DNA of 64,000 nucleotides from Pelobates cultripes (GCA_933207985.1 OW240921.1:1744434-1808433); one strand, 5' to 3'; shown: positions 32,401 to 60,059, numbered from the stretch's first letter. Numbers and translations: made by a program. The notes: generated by a model from the letters alone, not told the origin.

Positions 32401-35199
32401 AGGATAGTATTTGGATATAGGATAGTGTAGTATTTGGATATAGGATAGTATGGTATTTGGATATTGGATAGTGTAGTATTTGGATATAGGATAGTGCAGT
32501 ATTTGGATATAGGATAGTATGGTATTTGGATATTGGATAGTATGGTATTTGGATATAGGATAGTATAGTATTTGGATATAGGATAGTGTACTATTTGGAT
32601 ATAGGATAGTATACTATTTGAATACAGGATAGTGTAGTATTTGGATATAGGATAGTGTAGTATTTGGATATAGGATAGTATGGTATTTGGATATTGGATA
32701 GTATGGTATTTGGATATAGGATAGTGTAGTATTTGAATATAGGATAGTGCAGTATTTGGATATAGGATAGTATAGTATTTGGATATAGGATAGTGTAGTA
32801 TTTGGATATAGGATAGTGTAGTATTTGGATATAGGATAGTGTGTATTTGGATATAGGAAAGTATAGTATTTGGATTTAGGATAGTGTAGTATTTGGATAT
32901 AGGATAGTGTAGTTTTAGGATATAGGATAGTGTAGTATTTGGATATAGGATAGTATGGTATTTGGATATTGGATAGTATGGTATTTGGATATAGGATAGA
33001 ATAGTATTTGGATATAGGATAGTGCAGTTTTAGGATATAGGATAGTGTAGTTTTGGATATAGGATAGTGTAGTTTTAGGATATAGGATAGTATGGTATTT
33101 GGATATAGGATAGAATAGTATTTGGATATAGGATAGTATGGTATTTGGATATAGGATAGTATAGTATTTGGATATAGGATAGTATAGTATTTTGATATAG
33201 GATAGTGTAGTAGTTGGATATAGGATAGTATGGTATTTGGATACAGGATAGTGTAGTATTTGGATATAGGATAGTGTAGTTTTAGGATATAGGATAGTGC
33301 AGTATTTGGATATAGGATAGTGCAGTATTTGGATATAGGATAGTGTAGTATTTGGATATAGGATAATATGGTATTTGGATATAGGATAGTGTAGTATTTG
33401 GATATAGGGTAGTGTGGTATTTGGATACAGGATAGTGTAGTATTTGGATATAGGATAGTATGGTATTTGGATATAGGATAGTGTAGTATTTGGATATATG
33501 ATAGTGTAGTTTTAGGATATAGGATAGTATAGTATTTTGATAAAGGATAGTGTAGTATTTGGATATAGGATACTGTAGTATTTGGATATAGGATAGTGTA
33601 GTTTTATTATATAGGATAGTATAGTATTTTGATATAGGATAGTGTAGCATTTGGATATAGGATAGTATGGTATTTGGATACAGGATAGTATGGTATTTGG
33701 ATATAGGATAGTGTAGTATTTGGATATAGGATAGTGTAGTTTTAGGATATAGGATAGTGTAGTATTTGGATATAGGATAGTGTAGTATTTTGATATAGGA
33801 TAGTGTAGTATTTGGATATAGGATAGTATGGTATTTGGATATAGGATAGTGTAGTATTTGGATATAGGATAGTATGGTATTTGGATATAGGATAGTGTAG
33901 TATTTGGATATAGGATAGTATGGTATTTGGATATAGGATAGTGTAGTTTTAGGATATAGGATAGTGTAGTATTTGGATATAGGATAGTGTAGTTTTAGGA
34001 TATAGGATAGTATGGTATTTGGATATAAGATAGTGTAGTATTTGGATATAGGATACTGTAGTATTTGGATATAGGATAGTGTAGCTTTAGGATATCGGAT
34101 AGTATAGTATTTGGATATAGGATAGTGTAGTATTTGGATATAGGATAGTATGGTATTTGGATACAGGATAGTGTAGTATTTGGATACAGGATAGTATGGT
34201 ATTTGGATATAGGATAGTGTAGTTTTAGGATATAGGATAGTGTAGTATTTGGATACAGGATAGTATGGTATTTGGATATAGGATAGTGTAGTTTTAGGAT
34301 ATAGGATAGTGTAGTATTTGGATACAGGATAGTATGGTATTTGGATATAGGATAGTGTAGTATTTCGATATAGGATAGTGTGGTATTTGGATATAGGATA
34401 GTGTAGTATTTGGATATAGGATAGTATGGTATTTGGATTTAGGATAGTATGGTATTTGGATATAGGATAGTGTAGTATTTGGATATAGGATAGTATGATA
34501 TTTGGATATAGGATAGTGTAGTTTTAGGATATAGGATAGTGTAGTATTTGGATATAGGATAGTGCAGTATTTGGATATAGGATAGTGTAGTATTTGGATA
34601 CAGGATAGTGTAGTATTTGGATACAGGATAGTATGGTATTTGGATATAGGATAGTGTAGTATTTCGATATAGGATAGTGTGGTATTTGGATATAGGATAG
34701 TGCAGTATTTCGATATAGGATAGTGTGGTATTTGGATATAGGATAGTGTAGTATTTCGATATAGGATAGTGTTGTATTTGGATATAGGATAGTGTAGTTT
34801 TAGGATATAGGATAGTGTAGTATTTGGATATAGGATAGTGCAGTATTTGGATATAGGATAGTGTAGTATTTGGATATAGGATAGTGTAGTATTTGGATAT
34901 AGGATAGTGTAGTATTTGGATATAGTATAGTGCAGTATTTGGATATAGGATAGTGCAGTATTTGGATATAGGATAGTGTAGTTTTAGGATATAGGATAGT
35001 GTAGTTTTAGGATATAGGATAGTGCAGTATTTGGATATAGGATAGTGTAGTATTTGGATATAGGATAGTGTAGTATATGGATATAGGATAGTATGATATT
35101 TGGATATAGGATTGCATATTATATAAATATATAGTGTAGTATCTGGATCAAGTGTAGTATATGAATATAGTCAAGTTTTGGATTTAGAGTAGTTTTGGA

Positions 35200-36030
35200 A
35201 ATGAGATAGTATGATTTGCCCAAATCTGAGATGTTGTACTTCTATTTTAAATGTCCTGCATTTCAGTGTTGTCTTCCCAGGTTAAAAGTTTATCCTTTGA
35301 TTCTATTTTATTTGACATTCATATAAGAGCTGGTGAGAATTATGTGATGCTATGGTGAGAAATGTAATGACAAAATCCACAAACACACAGGTTATTAGCA
35401 CCTAATCCAGGATGGATTTCACAATGATTTTCAGAAGACTGTTTACTTTGCTGGGATATATTTTAATGTTTGCTGAGAACACTTGTGTTATAAATCCTAA
35501 TGGAGAGTTTAACGAGGGGCGGACAAGCATGAGGAGAGGTTCTCATTCTGTAACCGATTGTATCACTGTCAGTGTCTAATGTTTTAGAAAAGAGAATCTG
35601 TTATTTCTGATTTATATTCTTACCGTTCAGATTTCATTCATAATGTCTTTATTTGTGGGGAGTATCCACTAAACAGTAATACAGTAACACATAAAGATTT
35701 GCAGAATTTAATCCTTTCACATCCAGGCCGTATCTCAGTTTAGAGAAGGCTAGATGAATCTTGTAGTGATTTACTGTACATTAGATTTATAGAAAACAGA
35801 AGTAGTATTTTTATTAATTTTTTTTTATTATATCAGAAAAATTAAAAAATTTCATCACTACCCAACATGGAATAGTCCATTTATGCATTTACCATAAATA
35901 GAAATTTCTATTCTTTTTAATTTTTTTAAATTAATTTAGTAAAGAAATACTAAGCTACTCATCATCACAAGTATATGCAAGAAGGTGCAAATTGTGTGTT
36001 TTTAACACATGACAGGAGAAAAGAGACTAT
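35200..36030. other. Intergenic, nothing recognised
   Basis: AT-rich sequence with no coherent frame, repeat family or RNA gene that I can recognise. A T run and A/T-rich block lie at 35810-35950. Confidence 0.5.
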
Positions 36031-36033
36031 GAT

Positions 36034-36928
36034 TGTGACGGACCCACCGTCAATCGATGAGCCTAGTGCTTACCAAGGACCATCAGCACCGCACCAGACA
36101 CCATCAGCACCGCAGTCCCCACATCCAGCGTTACAGCTTGGCTGGGTACTCACCGTCCTCTACCTACCCTGGACCTACGACAAGGCTCCAGGTTCCAGTG
36201 GGTGAACCTCTCCTCCAAGAGAGTAAAGGAACAAGCTCTTATAAGAGCTTAGTAATTATAGCCCAGGGGAGTATACAGAGTATAGGAATCCCCCAGTGTA
36301 GATGCAGCCTTTTCCCCCACACATGAGACAATGCTCTGTGTTGAGGGTAAAACAGGAACTCAGCAGATCTGAGGGTTTATTGTCTCTTATACAGTTTTCC
36401 CCACAAGGTTACCAGCAAGGTGGACCTTGTGGAGCACAGGACACAAAGTTACAAAACCAATCAAAACAGTTAGACACTCCCAGATAATGTACACAAATCC
36501 TCCCCTCTTAACAAAGACAATGGACTAACTCAATTAACTCTAAGCAGATAAAAACATACATTTTAACAAACCCCAAAAAGTACCCCAAAATACAACAAAT
36601 ACAGTCACATCCTCTGATAGCCCCGATCTGGATGAACGACATATTAAAAAATCACCCAGATCGATTCAGGGGTTCAGGAATTTCCTGGAAGTCTTATATT
36701 TGCCCCACCGTGCACATGGTCCCATGCCCAAAACAGTTCCATACACTCAACAACAAAACACTGCTGGACAATTTAAGATTGCCGCCGCCACCACATGTTT
36801 GAAAGGGGCATTGTGCTTAGTCCCAATATGCACAAATAGTGTTTTTAAAAGGCAATACACCTCAGGGGCCATAGTAACAGGGCAAGCAGGGCTCTCCAAA
36901 ACCCAGTGGCGAGGTTACTTTCGCCACA
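36034..36928 (-). mobile_element. Solo LTR, family 2 (895 bp)
   Basis: Ends TGTGACGGAC and TTTCGCCACA (plus strand). Flanks ATGAT (36029-36033) and ATCAT (36929-36933) match at four of five bases, a mutated duplication. Reverse complement aligns with 9256-10165. Confidence 0.85.
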
Positions 36929-36934
36929 ATCATA

Positions 36935-38940
36935 AAATAGACAATGCACAGTTTACAAGCCAAGTGTTATCCAAAATAGTAAATCATTTCCATAATCATA
37001 TATTTCTAGAAAGAAGACCATCTTAAGAATTCATAGTTACCCAACAGCCCAGACTACATTCAATAAAGTAGTGAAACATTAAAGCAATACGATTCCCATA
37101 AAACCACAAACAAAATGTCATAGAATTTATATCTCACATTCACACAAGTTCTGCAATAGGGACACGATTACGCCATATGCCCTGAGTACATTGACACCTT
37201 TATAGCAATAGGCGTATTATCTCACTATCCCTATTAGACAGACCCTTGTTGGATGTGAAAGCTCCGGATAATCAGTGATCATATCACAAGGTAAAATGCT
37301 TTCATAGAATGGCTGTTCCTCTGACAAGCGGGACTATACACTTTCATCCTTTAGGTAATTAAAAGGCAGACTCTAACACTATTTTCCCATTAGTAAATAA
37401 GACTAATAGGGGAATTATTTTCTTGATGTAATTAAATGACATTTGTTTGCTAAGCTCCTCTTCCGATTACAGCTTAATGATTAATAGCCACTCTAGATAC
37501 ACATACTTAATCTCTGACAAATATCATGAAATGCCGCCCTGAACATATATATCTATGTTTACACCCTTCGCATGGCTAAATGCACGAACAGTTTTTATGT
37601 TTTAAGATGTGTCCAAATATCTTTTATTAATTACAGTAAGGCTCCATTGCAGAGGTTTTAGCTTTGAAAACATCTCTCTTGTGACTAAAAGTGCAAACGT
37701 GACACTCATACATTCCTTGCTATTTCTCTATCCACAGAGTCAATATAAAAGTTACGTTTTGTTTACCTGTCCTATTCAGAAATGATTACCCAACACACCC
37801 ACCCCTTCCCACACTGTGAAATTCCATATCTAAACTCGTAAAATTCAAAAAAAAATTTAAAACACAAAAGCTAATGTTAAAGGATCATTCAAAGCTCCAT
37901 GTATGCAGTAGTGGTTATGATTCCAGGGGTTCCTTGGTGTACCTTCTGAGCATGGATTCACAGTTTTACAATGATTTGATTTCTGACTTCTCGCCCGCCA
38001 GGCAGCGCTCCCCTCCTACTTGCAGCCAGAAGAGGCAGCAGCTATTGTTATTTGTCACGAGCTAAGCCCTGCAGTGCACTGCCTTTTCATTGGCTGAGAG
38101 TGTTATTTCTCTTTAGCACCTGTTGGTGCCTTGCCAACCCAACCTCCTTTAAGACACATGTTCCTGATCCCATAGGAAAGCATTGGGTTGGCTGAGATTG
38201 TCAATTCTGATGATCTTAGAATTCTGATGATCTCAGCCGAGGAGGTGGTGTCCCGAGATAGCAAGGAATAGAGTAATGAAATATAAACATCTTACCGGGC
38301 CTTAGAGTGGCTAAACGTCTGACAGAGTAAAGCGTGGTCAAACTACAAGCCAAGGTCAGGGTGACGGAGAGAAAGCAAAAACGAGAACTAGCCAGAGTCA
38401 GGTACACGGTAATAATTAAAAGGGCAAACAAGACAGGCAATGGTTAAAGAGAAACTCAGCATCAGGAAACAAAGCCAAGGTCAATACCAGAATACAACAC
38501 TATATCACAGAAAACGCACTAAAGGGTTCTGGGAACAGAAACCACAATAGAGCACAGAATCTAGGGCCAGGTAAGTTAACATAAGTTTATGTTTAATTTG
38601 ATTGGTCCACATCATGCCTGCGCCCCAGACCGTGTGTGAATGGGGGTGCCGGAATGACTTGGGCCAATGGGAGCTGATCACAAGGTTAGGCTCCCATTCC
38701 CCCTATAAGAAAGTGCTCGCAATGCAAGCAGCATTCCTAATATGGTACTGGCCGCGCGCCCAATCAGACTGTTCGCCGTGCGGCCCTCCAGGAGTGTTCA
38801 AGCTGGAGGCAGGAGTGCTCGAGCCGCATGCTGCTCGATCGGAGGACCCCTGCAGGCAAGCAGACCGGGTAAGAACCGTAACAGGTGGGCCGAGGGGTGG
38901 GGCCAAACGCCACTCTGGCCAATCAGCATCACCTCATAGA
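36935..38940. other. Intergenic, no gene recognised
   Basis: AT-rich to about 38200, then a GC-richer block (38640-38930) with short frames of no recognisable similarity. The latter may be part of an unclassified LTR or repeat. No exon of the NIDO type is visible. Confidence 0.45.
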
Positions 38941-39080
38941 GATGTATTGAATTATTTATTATTTATTTATTTATAAAATATTTTACCATGAAAGATACAT
39001 TGAGATTTCTCTCGTTTTCAAGTATGTCCTGGGTTTTCAAGTATGTCCTGGGTTTTCAAGTATGTCCTGGGTATCAATGG
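38941..39080. repeat. Interspersed repeat with triplicated 19-mer
   Basis: (TTTA)n followed by AAAATATTTTACCATGAAAG and three direct copies of TTTTCAAGTATGTCCTGGG (39014-39072). I recognise the family as a common frog interspersed repeat but not its class. Confidence 0.6.
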
Positions 39081-39083
39081 ATC

Positions 39084-39355
39084 TCTAGGAGGAAAGTTCA
39101 GTGTCTCCATGCAGAGGGTGGAGACACTGAATGTCAGTCACACTGTGCAGCACTGCCCCAGGAAGCACCTCTAGCAGCCATCTGAGGAGTGGCCAGTGGA
39201 GGTAACCCTTGGCTGTAATCTAAACAGTCTATTCTGTTAAAAAACTGTGTTTACTGCAAAAAGCCTGAAGGAACATGATATAGACATCATAACAACTACA
39301 TTAAGCTGTATACTGTAAATTAAACCGTGGTTGCTCTGGTGACTATAGTGTCCCT
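39084..39355 (-). mobile_element. TTAA MITE, partial
   Basis: Reverse-orientation relative of 16451-17041: contains AAAGTTCAGTGTCTCC, the CTGTGTTTACTGCAAAAAGC block and the end GTGACTATAGTGTCCCTT followed by TAAA/TTAA. The other end is missing. Confidence 0.7.
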
Positions 39356-39667
39356 TTAAATCCTGTTCCTGGACTCTTATTATACACATATATAAACACC
39401 TGTTAATTGAAGACTGTATTGTGTATAATCTAGATCCACTTTGACCTACTTGCTGTTACCTTGAGTTTACGGTTTACATATATGTATATTTAATTAACTA
39501 AATAAAAAAGAAAAACATAAAAAACTTTTTCCCGTATAAAATTTGACAGAGAGTAATTTAATTAATATAATTTGATAACAAAAAGCCTGGGTTTGGAGTT
39601 AATATTGACAATACCCCACACGCTGTATCAATATATCAGGTTTCTTTTAAGATTACTATACATTTAA

Positions 39668-40215
39668 AGGAACACTATCGTCACCTAAATTACTTTAGCT
39701 AAATAAAGCAGTTTTAGTGTATAGATCATTCCCCTGCAATTTCACTGCTCAATTCACTGTCATTTAGGAGTTAAATCACTTTGTTTCTGTTTATGCAGCC
39801 CTAGCCACACCTCCCCTGGCTATGATTGACAGAGCCTGCATGAAAAAAAAAACTGGTTTCACTTTCAAACAGATGTAATTTACCTTAAATAATTGTATCT
39901 CGATCTCTAAATTGAACTTTAATCACATACAGGAGGCTCTTGCAGGGTCTAGCAAGCTATTAACATAGCAGGGGATAAGAAAATCTTAATTAAACAGAAC
40001 ATGCAATAAAGAAAGCCTAAATAGGGCTCTCTTTACAGGAAGTGTTTATGGAAGGCTGTGCAAGTCACATGCAGGGAGGTGTGACTAGGGTTCATAAACA
40101 AAGGGATTTAACTCCTAAATGGCAGAGGATTGAGCAGTGAGGCTGCAGGGGCATGTTCTATACACCAAAACTGCTTCATTAAGCTAAAGTTGTTCAGGTG
40201 ACTATAGTGTCCCCT
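39668..40215. mobile_element. Foldback TTAA MITE (548 bp)
   Basis: TTAA at 39664-39667 and 40216-40219. Long imperfect inverted arms: AGGAACACTATCGTCACC at the left and GTGACTATAGTGTCCCCT at the right, extending over about 180 bp each (AACTCCTAAATGG pairs with CATTTAGGAGTT). Confidence 0.88.
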
Positions 40216-40557
40216 TTAAGTAAATTTTCAATGTCTTGAACTGAAATAAAGCACAGAGTTTGTTTTTTGAAAATAGGTGCCATTGCTTGTGATTAAAAAA
40301 GGGACATTATTTTCCTTTCTCGACTCACCATTCTAGTTTACCATTCCGGATGCTATAGGTATCAGGTTATATAGAATCACTGGAACAATATAAACTCTTG
40401 TATTATCTTCTAATACCTGAATGTATTGTCTTATTGATCATGGTCTGAGTGGTGGGAATGAATGCTCCATTCTCCATAAATATTATATGGGTGTGGGACA
40501 TGCCTAGTCTACAGGAGACAGCACAACATATTCCATCTCAGGTCACAGATCTGGGGA

Positions 40558-40563
40558 TTTATT
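40558..40563 (-). terminator. Poly(A) signal of gene B
   Basis: AATAAA on the minus strand, about 120 nt past the stop codon at 40684. Confidence 0.55.
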
Positions 40564-40683
40564 TCCATGGTGGACACTACGTGGTGTTTAGTGTCTAAAC
40601 CTGCTGAGATTGGTTACAAGGTGGTGGATCTAGGAGGAGCATAATGTCTGATAGATTTAGTAGTTTAGAAGAATAAAACGGTT

Positions 40684-55924
<15,241 letters not shown>

Positions 55925-56027
55925 CTAAAATTTTAAAGATGAATGCCCCAAGAAAGCATTATTGATTAAAATCTCAAACAGGTCTTTTTTATCAGATGCA
56001 GTACACTCACAATCATATATTGTAGCA

Positions 56028-56520
56028 CAGGGCCGGTGCAAGCAATTTTGCCTACACAGGCGAAGAAGCATTTTGCCACCCCACCCACCCCAACCAAAAC
56101 AAATGCATCTTTACTTGTGTCTTGTAAACCCCCACCCCTTTTGAATTTGTTACCCCCTTTAGTTTTTCATATCCCCACTTTTGAATGGCTTGCCCCTTTT
56201 GTGACAAACTCCCCTTTCCCGGTGTTCCCCCTGTCATGGGGGGGGCCCAAGAGGTGGCCTAATGGCCACCAGATGGACCTCCCCGGCGGGCGCATGTCTC
56301 CATGTCAGACATGGCGAGGGAGCTGTAGACTGCCCGCATGGTGAGAGGGAGCAGAAAGAACACAGCTCCCTTGCCGTGTCTGATATGGAGACAGGCGCCC
56401 ACCCTACTGGACCCCAGGGACAGGTCCACGCCAGCTCTCCAGGTAGGGAGGCTGGGTGGACATTTTTTAATTTAAAAATAATAATTTGTGAGTGTATGTG
56501 TGTGTGTGTGTGTGTACTGG
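56028..56520. mobile_element. hAT-like end CAGGGCCGGTGCAAG and flanking sequence
   Basis: Starts CAGGGCCGGTGCAAGC, a terminus of the same style as elements 2 and 3. No matching right end was found. GT-rich at 56490-56515. A related start (CAGGGCCGGTGCTACC) is at 60779. Confidence 0.5.
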
Positions 56521-56536
56521 AATGCTGGTCTTTCAC

Positions 56537-57430
56537 AGGTTAACTCCACTGAAGATCCCAATGAGGCTCAGGAACAAGTCATAAAATCCCATAGAAAAAT
56601 AGTCACAGCAAGCAAGGTAATCCACGAATATTCCCATACAGATCCCAATGGCTGGACGACACACAGCATCAGGAGCAGAACTAAACTTTTATTCCCAACA
56701 ACCTTCTTTTAAAGCTTTCTCCCATGCAAGGGAGGGATTCACATTAATCAGTACAGTGTCCAATAGTGTAACTGTTACCTCCCACACATCTCCTCCCCTC
56801 AGTGTGACACATAATCCACTTATCCATACTGTAGTTTTACCCGATTTCTGGATGTACCCCAAAACAGTCAGCTAGAATTATATACTAGGTACTCCCTGGT
56901 AGCCCTGATCTGGGTGACTAACATATTCAAAATTTACCCAGAACGGACCAGGGGTTCGGGAGTTAGGTGGAAGAGGCAATTTGACCGACCGCACACGAGG
57001 TAGTATCCAAAAAAGGCTCCATGTGTTTTGGCCTTGTGGTCGGTCTCCATTCGGGAGTTAAAATACATAGAAATGCTTGCCATCCACAACTAATCTTACA
57101 TTCGTATTAATTCCCTTGTTCAGGACATTGATTTCACCGAACGAGGGGTTGGTTGGCCCCTCCGTTCGGGAGTTACGGAGCTCTGGAGGTCTCAGCGGTG
57201 TTCGGTTGTTTGAGTGTCCGATTTGAGTTCCAGACACTCAACGACCAAACACCGCTGAGATTTTCTTGCGTAAGATGGTCGCCACAGCGTGGTTCGTATG
57301 CTGAACGGTGACCACACAGATACACACAAAGTAGCAATTTCACGGTCAATTAGGTTGCGGTTACAGAGTGTGAAAGCATAATTAGGTGCACACTTATCGC
57401 TGTGGTCGTCTGATGGTTCGGTAGTTTAAT
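56537..57430 (-). mobile_element. Family 2 LTR, left end unclear
   Basis: Contains GTAGCCCTGATCTGGGTGAC near 56903, ACATCTCCTCCCC and the CAACGACCAAACACCGCTG block. Aligns with 41956-42981. I could not define the ends. Confidence 0.75.
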
Positions 57431-57434
57431 TCGT

Positions 57435-57910
57435 ATGAAAAATGGAATGAAAACCTTTGCCTATAGTCCTCTAACTTTGAGGATCTTCTATCTTGATGCT
57501 CTCTCACCACATCCCTTGATTTTACTTCACTATACACAGGATTGCGATTTCTATGGTGACCATGTTCTATCCGGCCAGACGTCATTACGTGATGACGTCA
57601 TGCAGGCAGTCCTAACACACTTCCGGGTATCGGTGAAGGGTTTCACACTGAATTGGATTGGTAAGTGCACTGATATTTTGTATATATATATTCACTGTTT
57701 CTGCTGTTACATTAAACTTGAAAAAGACCTGCAGGGGTCGAAACGTCGGTTGTTTTTTTGGCTGTATGCACATTATTTAAATAAATCAGAATATTTTTTC
57801 ATCAAGTCCTGTGAGTGCATCCTGGATCCTTCTTTGTTTATATAGTGGACGCATCGTGGGTGGCACCCAAGCAGGTATATTGGAAATTCAGATAAAAGAG
57901 AGTACCAAGC
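57435..57910 (+). mobile_element. Penelope-type pseudo-LTR fragment
   Basis: Contains AAGACCTGCAGGGGTCGAAACGTCGG (57725-57750, given here as two blocks AAGACCTGCAGGGG and TCGAAACGTCGG) followed by GTTGTTTTTTTGGCTGTATG and a tail. This resembles the stem-GAAAC block of Penelope arms, but the CTGANGA box is not intact. Confidence 0.5.
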
Positions 57911-57921
57911 TTTCTACTTAT

Positions 57922-57953
<32 letters not shown>

Positions 57954-57991
57954 TACATACAAACATACATACACACATATACATATACACA

Positions 57992-58512
57992 CACAAGCAG
58001 GGCCGCCACCAAAAATTTTGGGGCCCCTGAGTTCAGGGTCTGGGCACACAGACAGACACAAACACATTCACAGATACAAAAGGACACAGATACACACACA
58101 CACACACTGATACATACTAACAGATACACATACTGATACGCATATAGGCATACATACTGACACACACATCTGAGACAGACACACATATACAGACACAAAG
58201 GCGTACATAGTGACAGACACATACCAACCTACATACAGACACACATACTGATACGCATATAGGCATACATACTGACACACACATATTGAGACATACACAC
58301 ATATACAGAAACACAGGCGTACATAGTGACAGACACATACTAACATACATACAGACATACATGCATAAGGACATACAGACACATTCATAATGACATACAG
58401 ACAGACATTCATACTGGCATACATACATTCATACAGACAGACATACACACATTCATAATGACATGCAGACATACATACACTGACATTCATACCCACATAA
58501 TGACATGCATAC
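57992..58512. mobile_element. hAT element 3 relative: left end plus ACAT array
   Basis: CAGGGCCGCCACCAAAAATT followed by TTGGGGCCCC and an ACATAC array very like that of 45290-45620. Right part replaced by other elements. Confidence 0.7.
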
Positions 58513-58514
58513 AG

Positions 58515-59503
58515 GCTGTGATCCTTGTCTGCAGGTAGCACGGTCCTCTTGGGCCCAAACATGCACAGTCTTTTAAGGCAACTTATTTCCAGTCACTTTA
58601 TTGTTAAATTCCACAAAGACAGCAGCACATGAAAACAAAAATGTAACAAAATCCTATAAACAAAAACCTAGCTCGGTCTGAGCACTAACTGACATCAAGT
58701 TCCCTCTCTCTCTAGGGTTTAATCTATAACAAAAAAAGTGGTTTCACCAACCTAGCGTCTTTTCCAGCTCTCAGCACTCCAGTGTTTCTGACAGCCTGCT
58801 GCTTCCCTTTCTACACTCCCAGTGCTCCAAGCCAGCCTTCACTGCTTCCCTTTTGCACTCCCAGTGCTCCAAGCCAGCCTTCACTGCTTCCCTTTTGCAC
58901 TCCAAGTGCTCCAAGCCAGCCTTCACTGCTTCCCTTTTGCACTCCAAGTGCTCCAAGCCAGCCTTGACTGCTTCCCTTTTGCACTCCAAGTGCTCCAAGC
59001 CAGCCTTGACTGCTTCCCTTTTGCACTCCCAGTGCTCCAAGCCAGCCTTCACTGCTTCCCTTTTGCACTCCCAGTGCTCCAAGCCAGCCTTGACTGCTTC
59101 CCTTTTGCACTTCAAGTGCTCCAAGCCAGCCTTGACTGCTTCCCTTTTGCACTCCCAGTGCTCCAAGCCAGCTTTGAAGTCTTGGCTCATGTTTGGGGGA
59201 TTGGAGAACTACATTCACTCAGGGGATTGCTATATCACAATACTCCCCTGAGTATAATCACTAGCTGTTATAAGAACTGTTCCTGCTACACTCTCTGGAC
59301 TAGGAGAGGTCTGCCCACTGGAAGCTGGATCCTGGTCTTGGGTCCAGGGTGGGTGGAGGACGGCGAGACCCCAACCAAGCTGTGGTGGTTCGTGGAGTCT
59401 ATGGTGGTTATGGTGTTCCAGTACAGTGCTTATGGTGCTCGCAAGTACTAGGAAGCAGCGATTGATGGAGGTACCTGGTTGGGGTGCCAGGAGGTCTGTC
59501 ACG
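58515..59503 (+). mobile_element. LTR-like sequence with family 2 3' end and 42-bp array
   Basis: 59195-59503 aligns with the 3' third of the family 2 LTR (CTGGATCCTGGTCTTGGG, AGCGATTGATGGAGG, GGTCTGTCAC). 58515-58800 contains an inverted poly(A) signal and is related to 62224-62640. A 42-bp minisatellite lies between them. Confidence 0.6.
58800..59170. repeat. 42-bp minisatellite
   Basis: About nine units of GCACTCCCAGTGCTCCAAGC plus CAGCCTTCACTGCTTCCCTTTT. Because 42 is a multiple of three, four or more frames stay open on both strands and give repetitive ORFs of up to 209 aa; I see no reason to call any of them a gene. One inverted unit is at 62588-62640. Confidence 0.93.
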
Positions 59504-59800
59504 TTGGTGCCAGCAGCGGGATGGCTTCCAAGTGCGAGGAGAAGTATCCTGGAGCACCGGTAACGTGTGGAGTATATTGAGGGCAACGCTAGCATTCGTG
59601 CAGCGCCACTGGAAGCAGAGGTGCCCACAGACTTGGAGCCAGCAAGTATGGCATCCTCTGACTCTTGCTCAGAGTTGCTGTTTGAGGTGCGGCAGCGACT
59701 GACCTGGTATGGCCCTAATGTGTCGATGGAGACCTTCCAGGTGATCTGGGACCAGGTGACCGTCGACATATATATAGGTGAACCACAGAATGGCCACTCA
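59504..59800 (+). mobile_element. Primer-binding site and leader of a family 2 element
   Basis: Directly after the LTR end, TTGGTGCCAGCAGCGGGAT has the TGG start of a tRNA primer-binding site. A short frame follows (MASSDSCSELLFEVRQR.. from 59649), possibly the start of gag. The rest of the element is absent. This is the only internal sequence of family 2 in the window. Confidence 0.6.
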
Positions 59801-59993
59801 CACTGTCACAGTTGTGAAAAAGCCTTGAACAAGAATTCCTTCTTAGAGGTCAGCTGGATTCTTCCATCACATTATTCCATTGATATATGAACTCAGGAGA
59901 CAATGCAAATAAAATCAAGTTGAAATAGACCATCCAGAGCATAAAAAAGAAATGTAATAACTTACAGCTGAGTTAAAAACAATACGTGTCACC

Positions 59994-60059
59994 ACTAGGC
60001 GTCCTACGCGTTTCAGCCAGGAAGTCCTGCAATTGGATGAAACGCGTAGGACGCCTAGT
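59994..60059. repeat. Perfect 22-bp hairpin
   Basis: Arms 59994-60015 and 60038-60059 are exact complements around a 22-nt loop. The arms include TACGCGTTTCA / TGAAACGCGTA, close to the GAAACGCG block of Penelope arms. Confidence 0.9.

Larger units (their letters stand above)
26450..35190. repeat. Giant 23-bp minisatellite (about 6.9 kb of array)
   Basis: The core unit is GGATATAGGATAGTGTAGTATTT with main variants GTATGGTATTT, GTGTAGTTTTA and GAATAGTATTT. I estimate roughly 250 units from 28840 to 35110 and a further 25 or so before that. It is interrupted by two LTRs (26658-27306, 27776-28836) and an interspersed repeat (29088-29470). It fills most of the space between genes A and B. Minus-strand frames (YPISKYYTIL repeats) are a by-product of the unit length and not a gene. 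Confidence 0.97.

Noticed and set aside
33282..33650. 122-aa repetitive ORF (YPISKYYTIL units)
   Set aside because: Reading of the 23-bp minisatellite; open only by unit composition.
36700..37026. 108-aa ORF
   Set aside because: Lies mostly in a family 2 solo LTR; no protein similarity recognised.
58771..59451. 209-aa and 139-aa repetitive ORFs
   Set aside because: Caused by the 42-bp unit; equally open on both strands.
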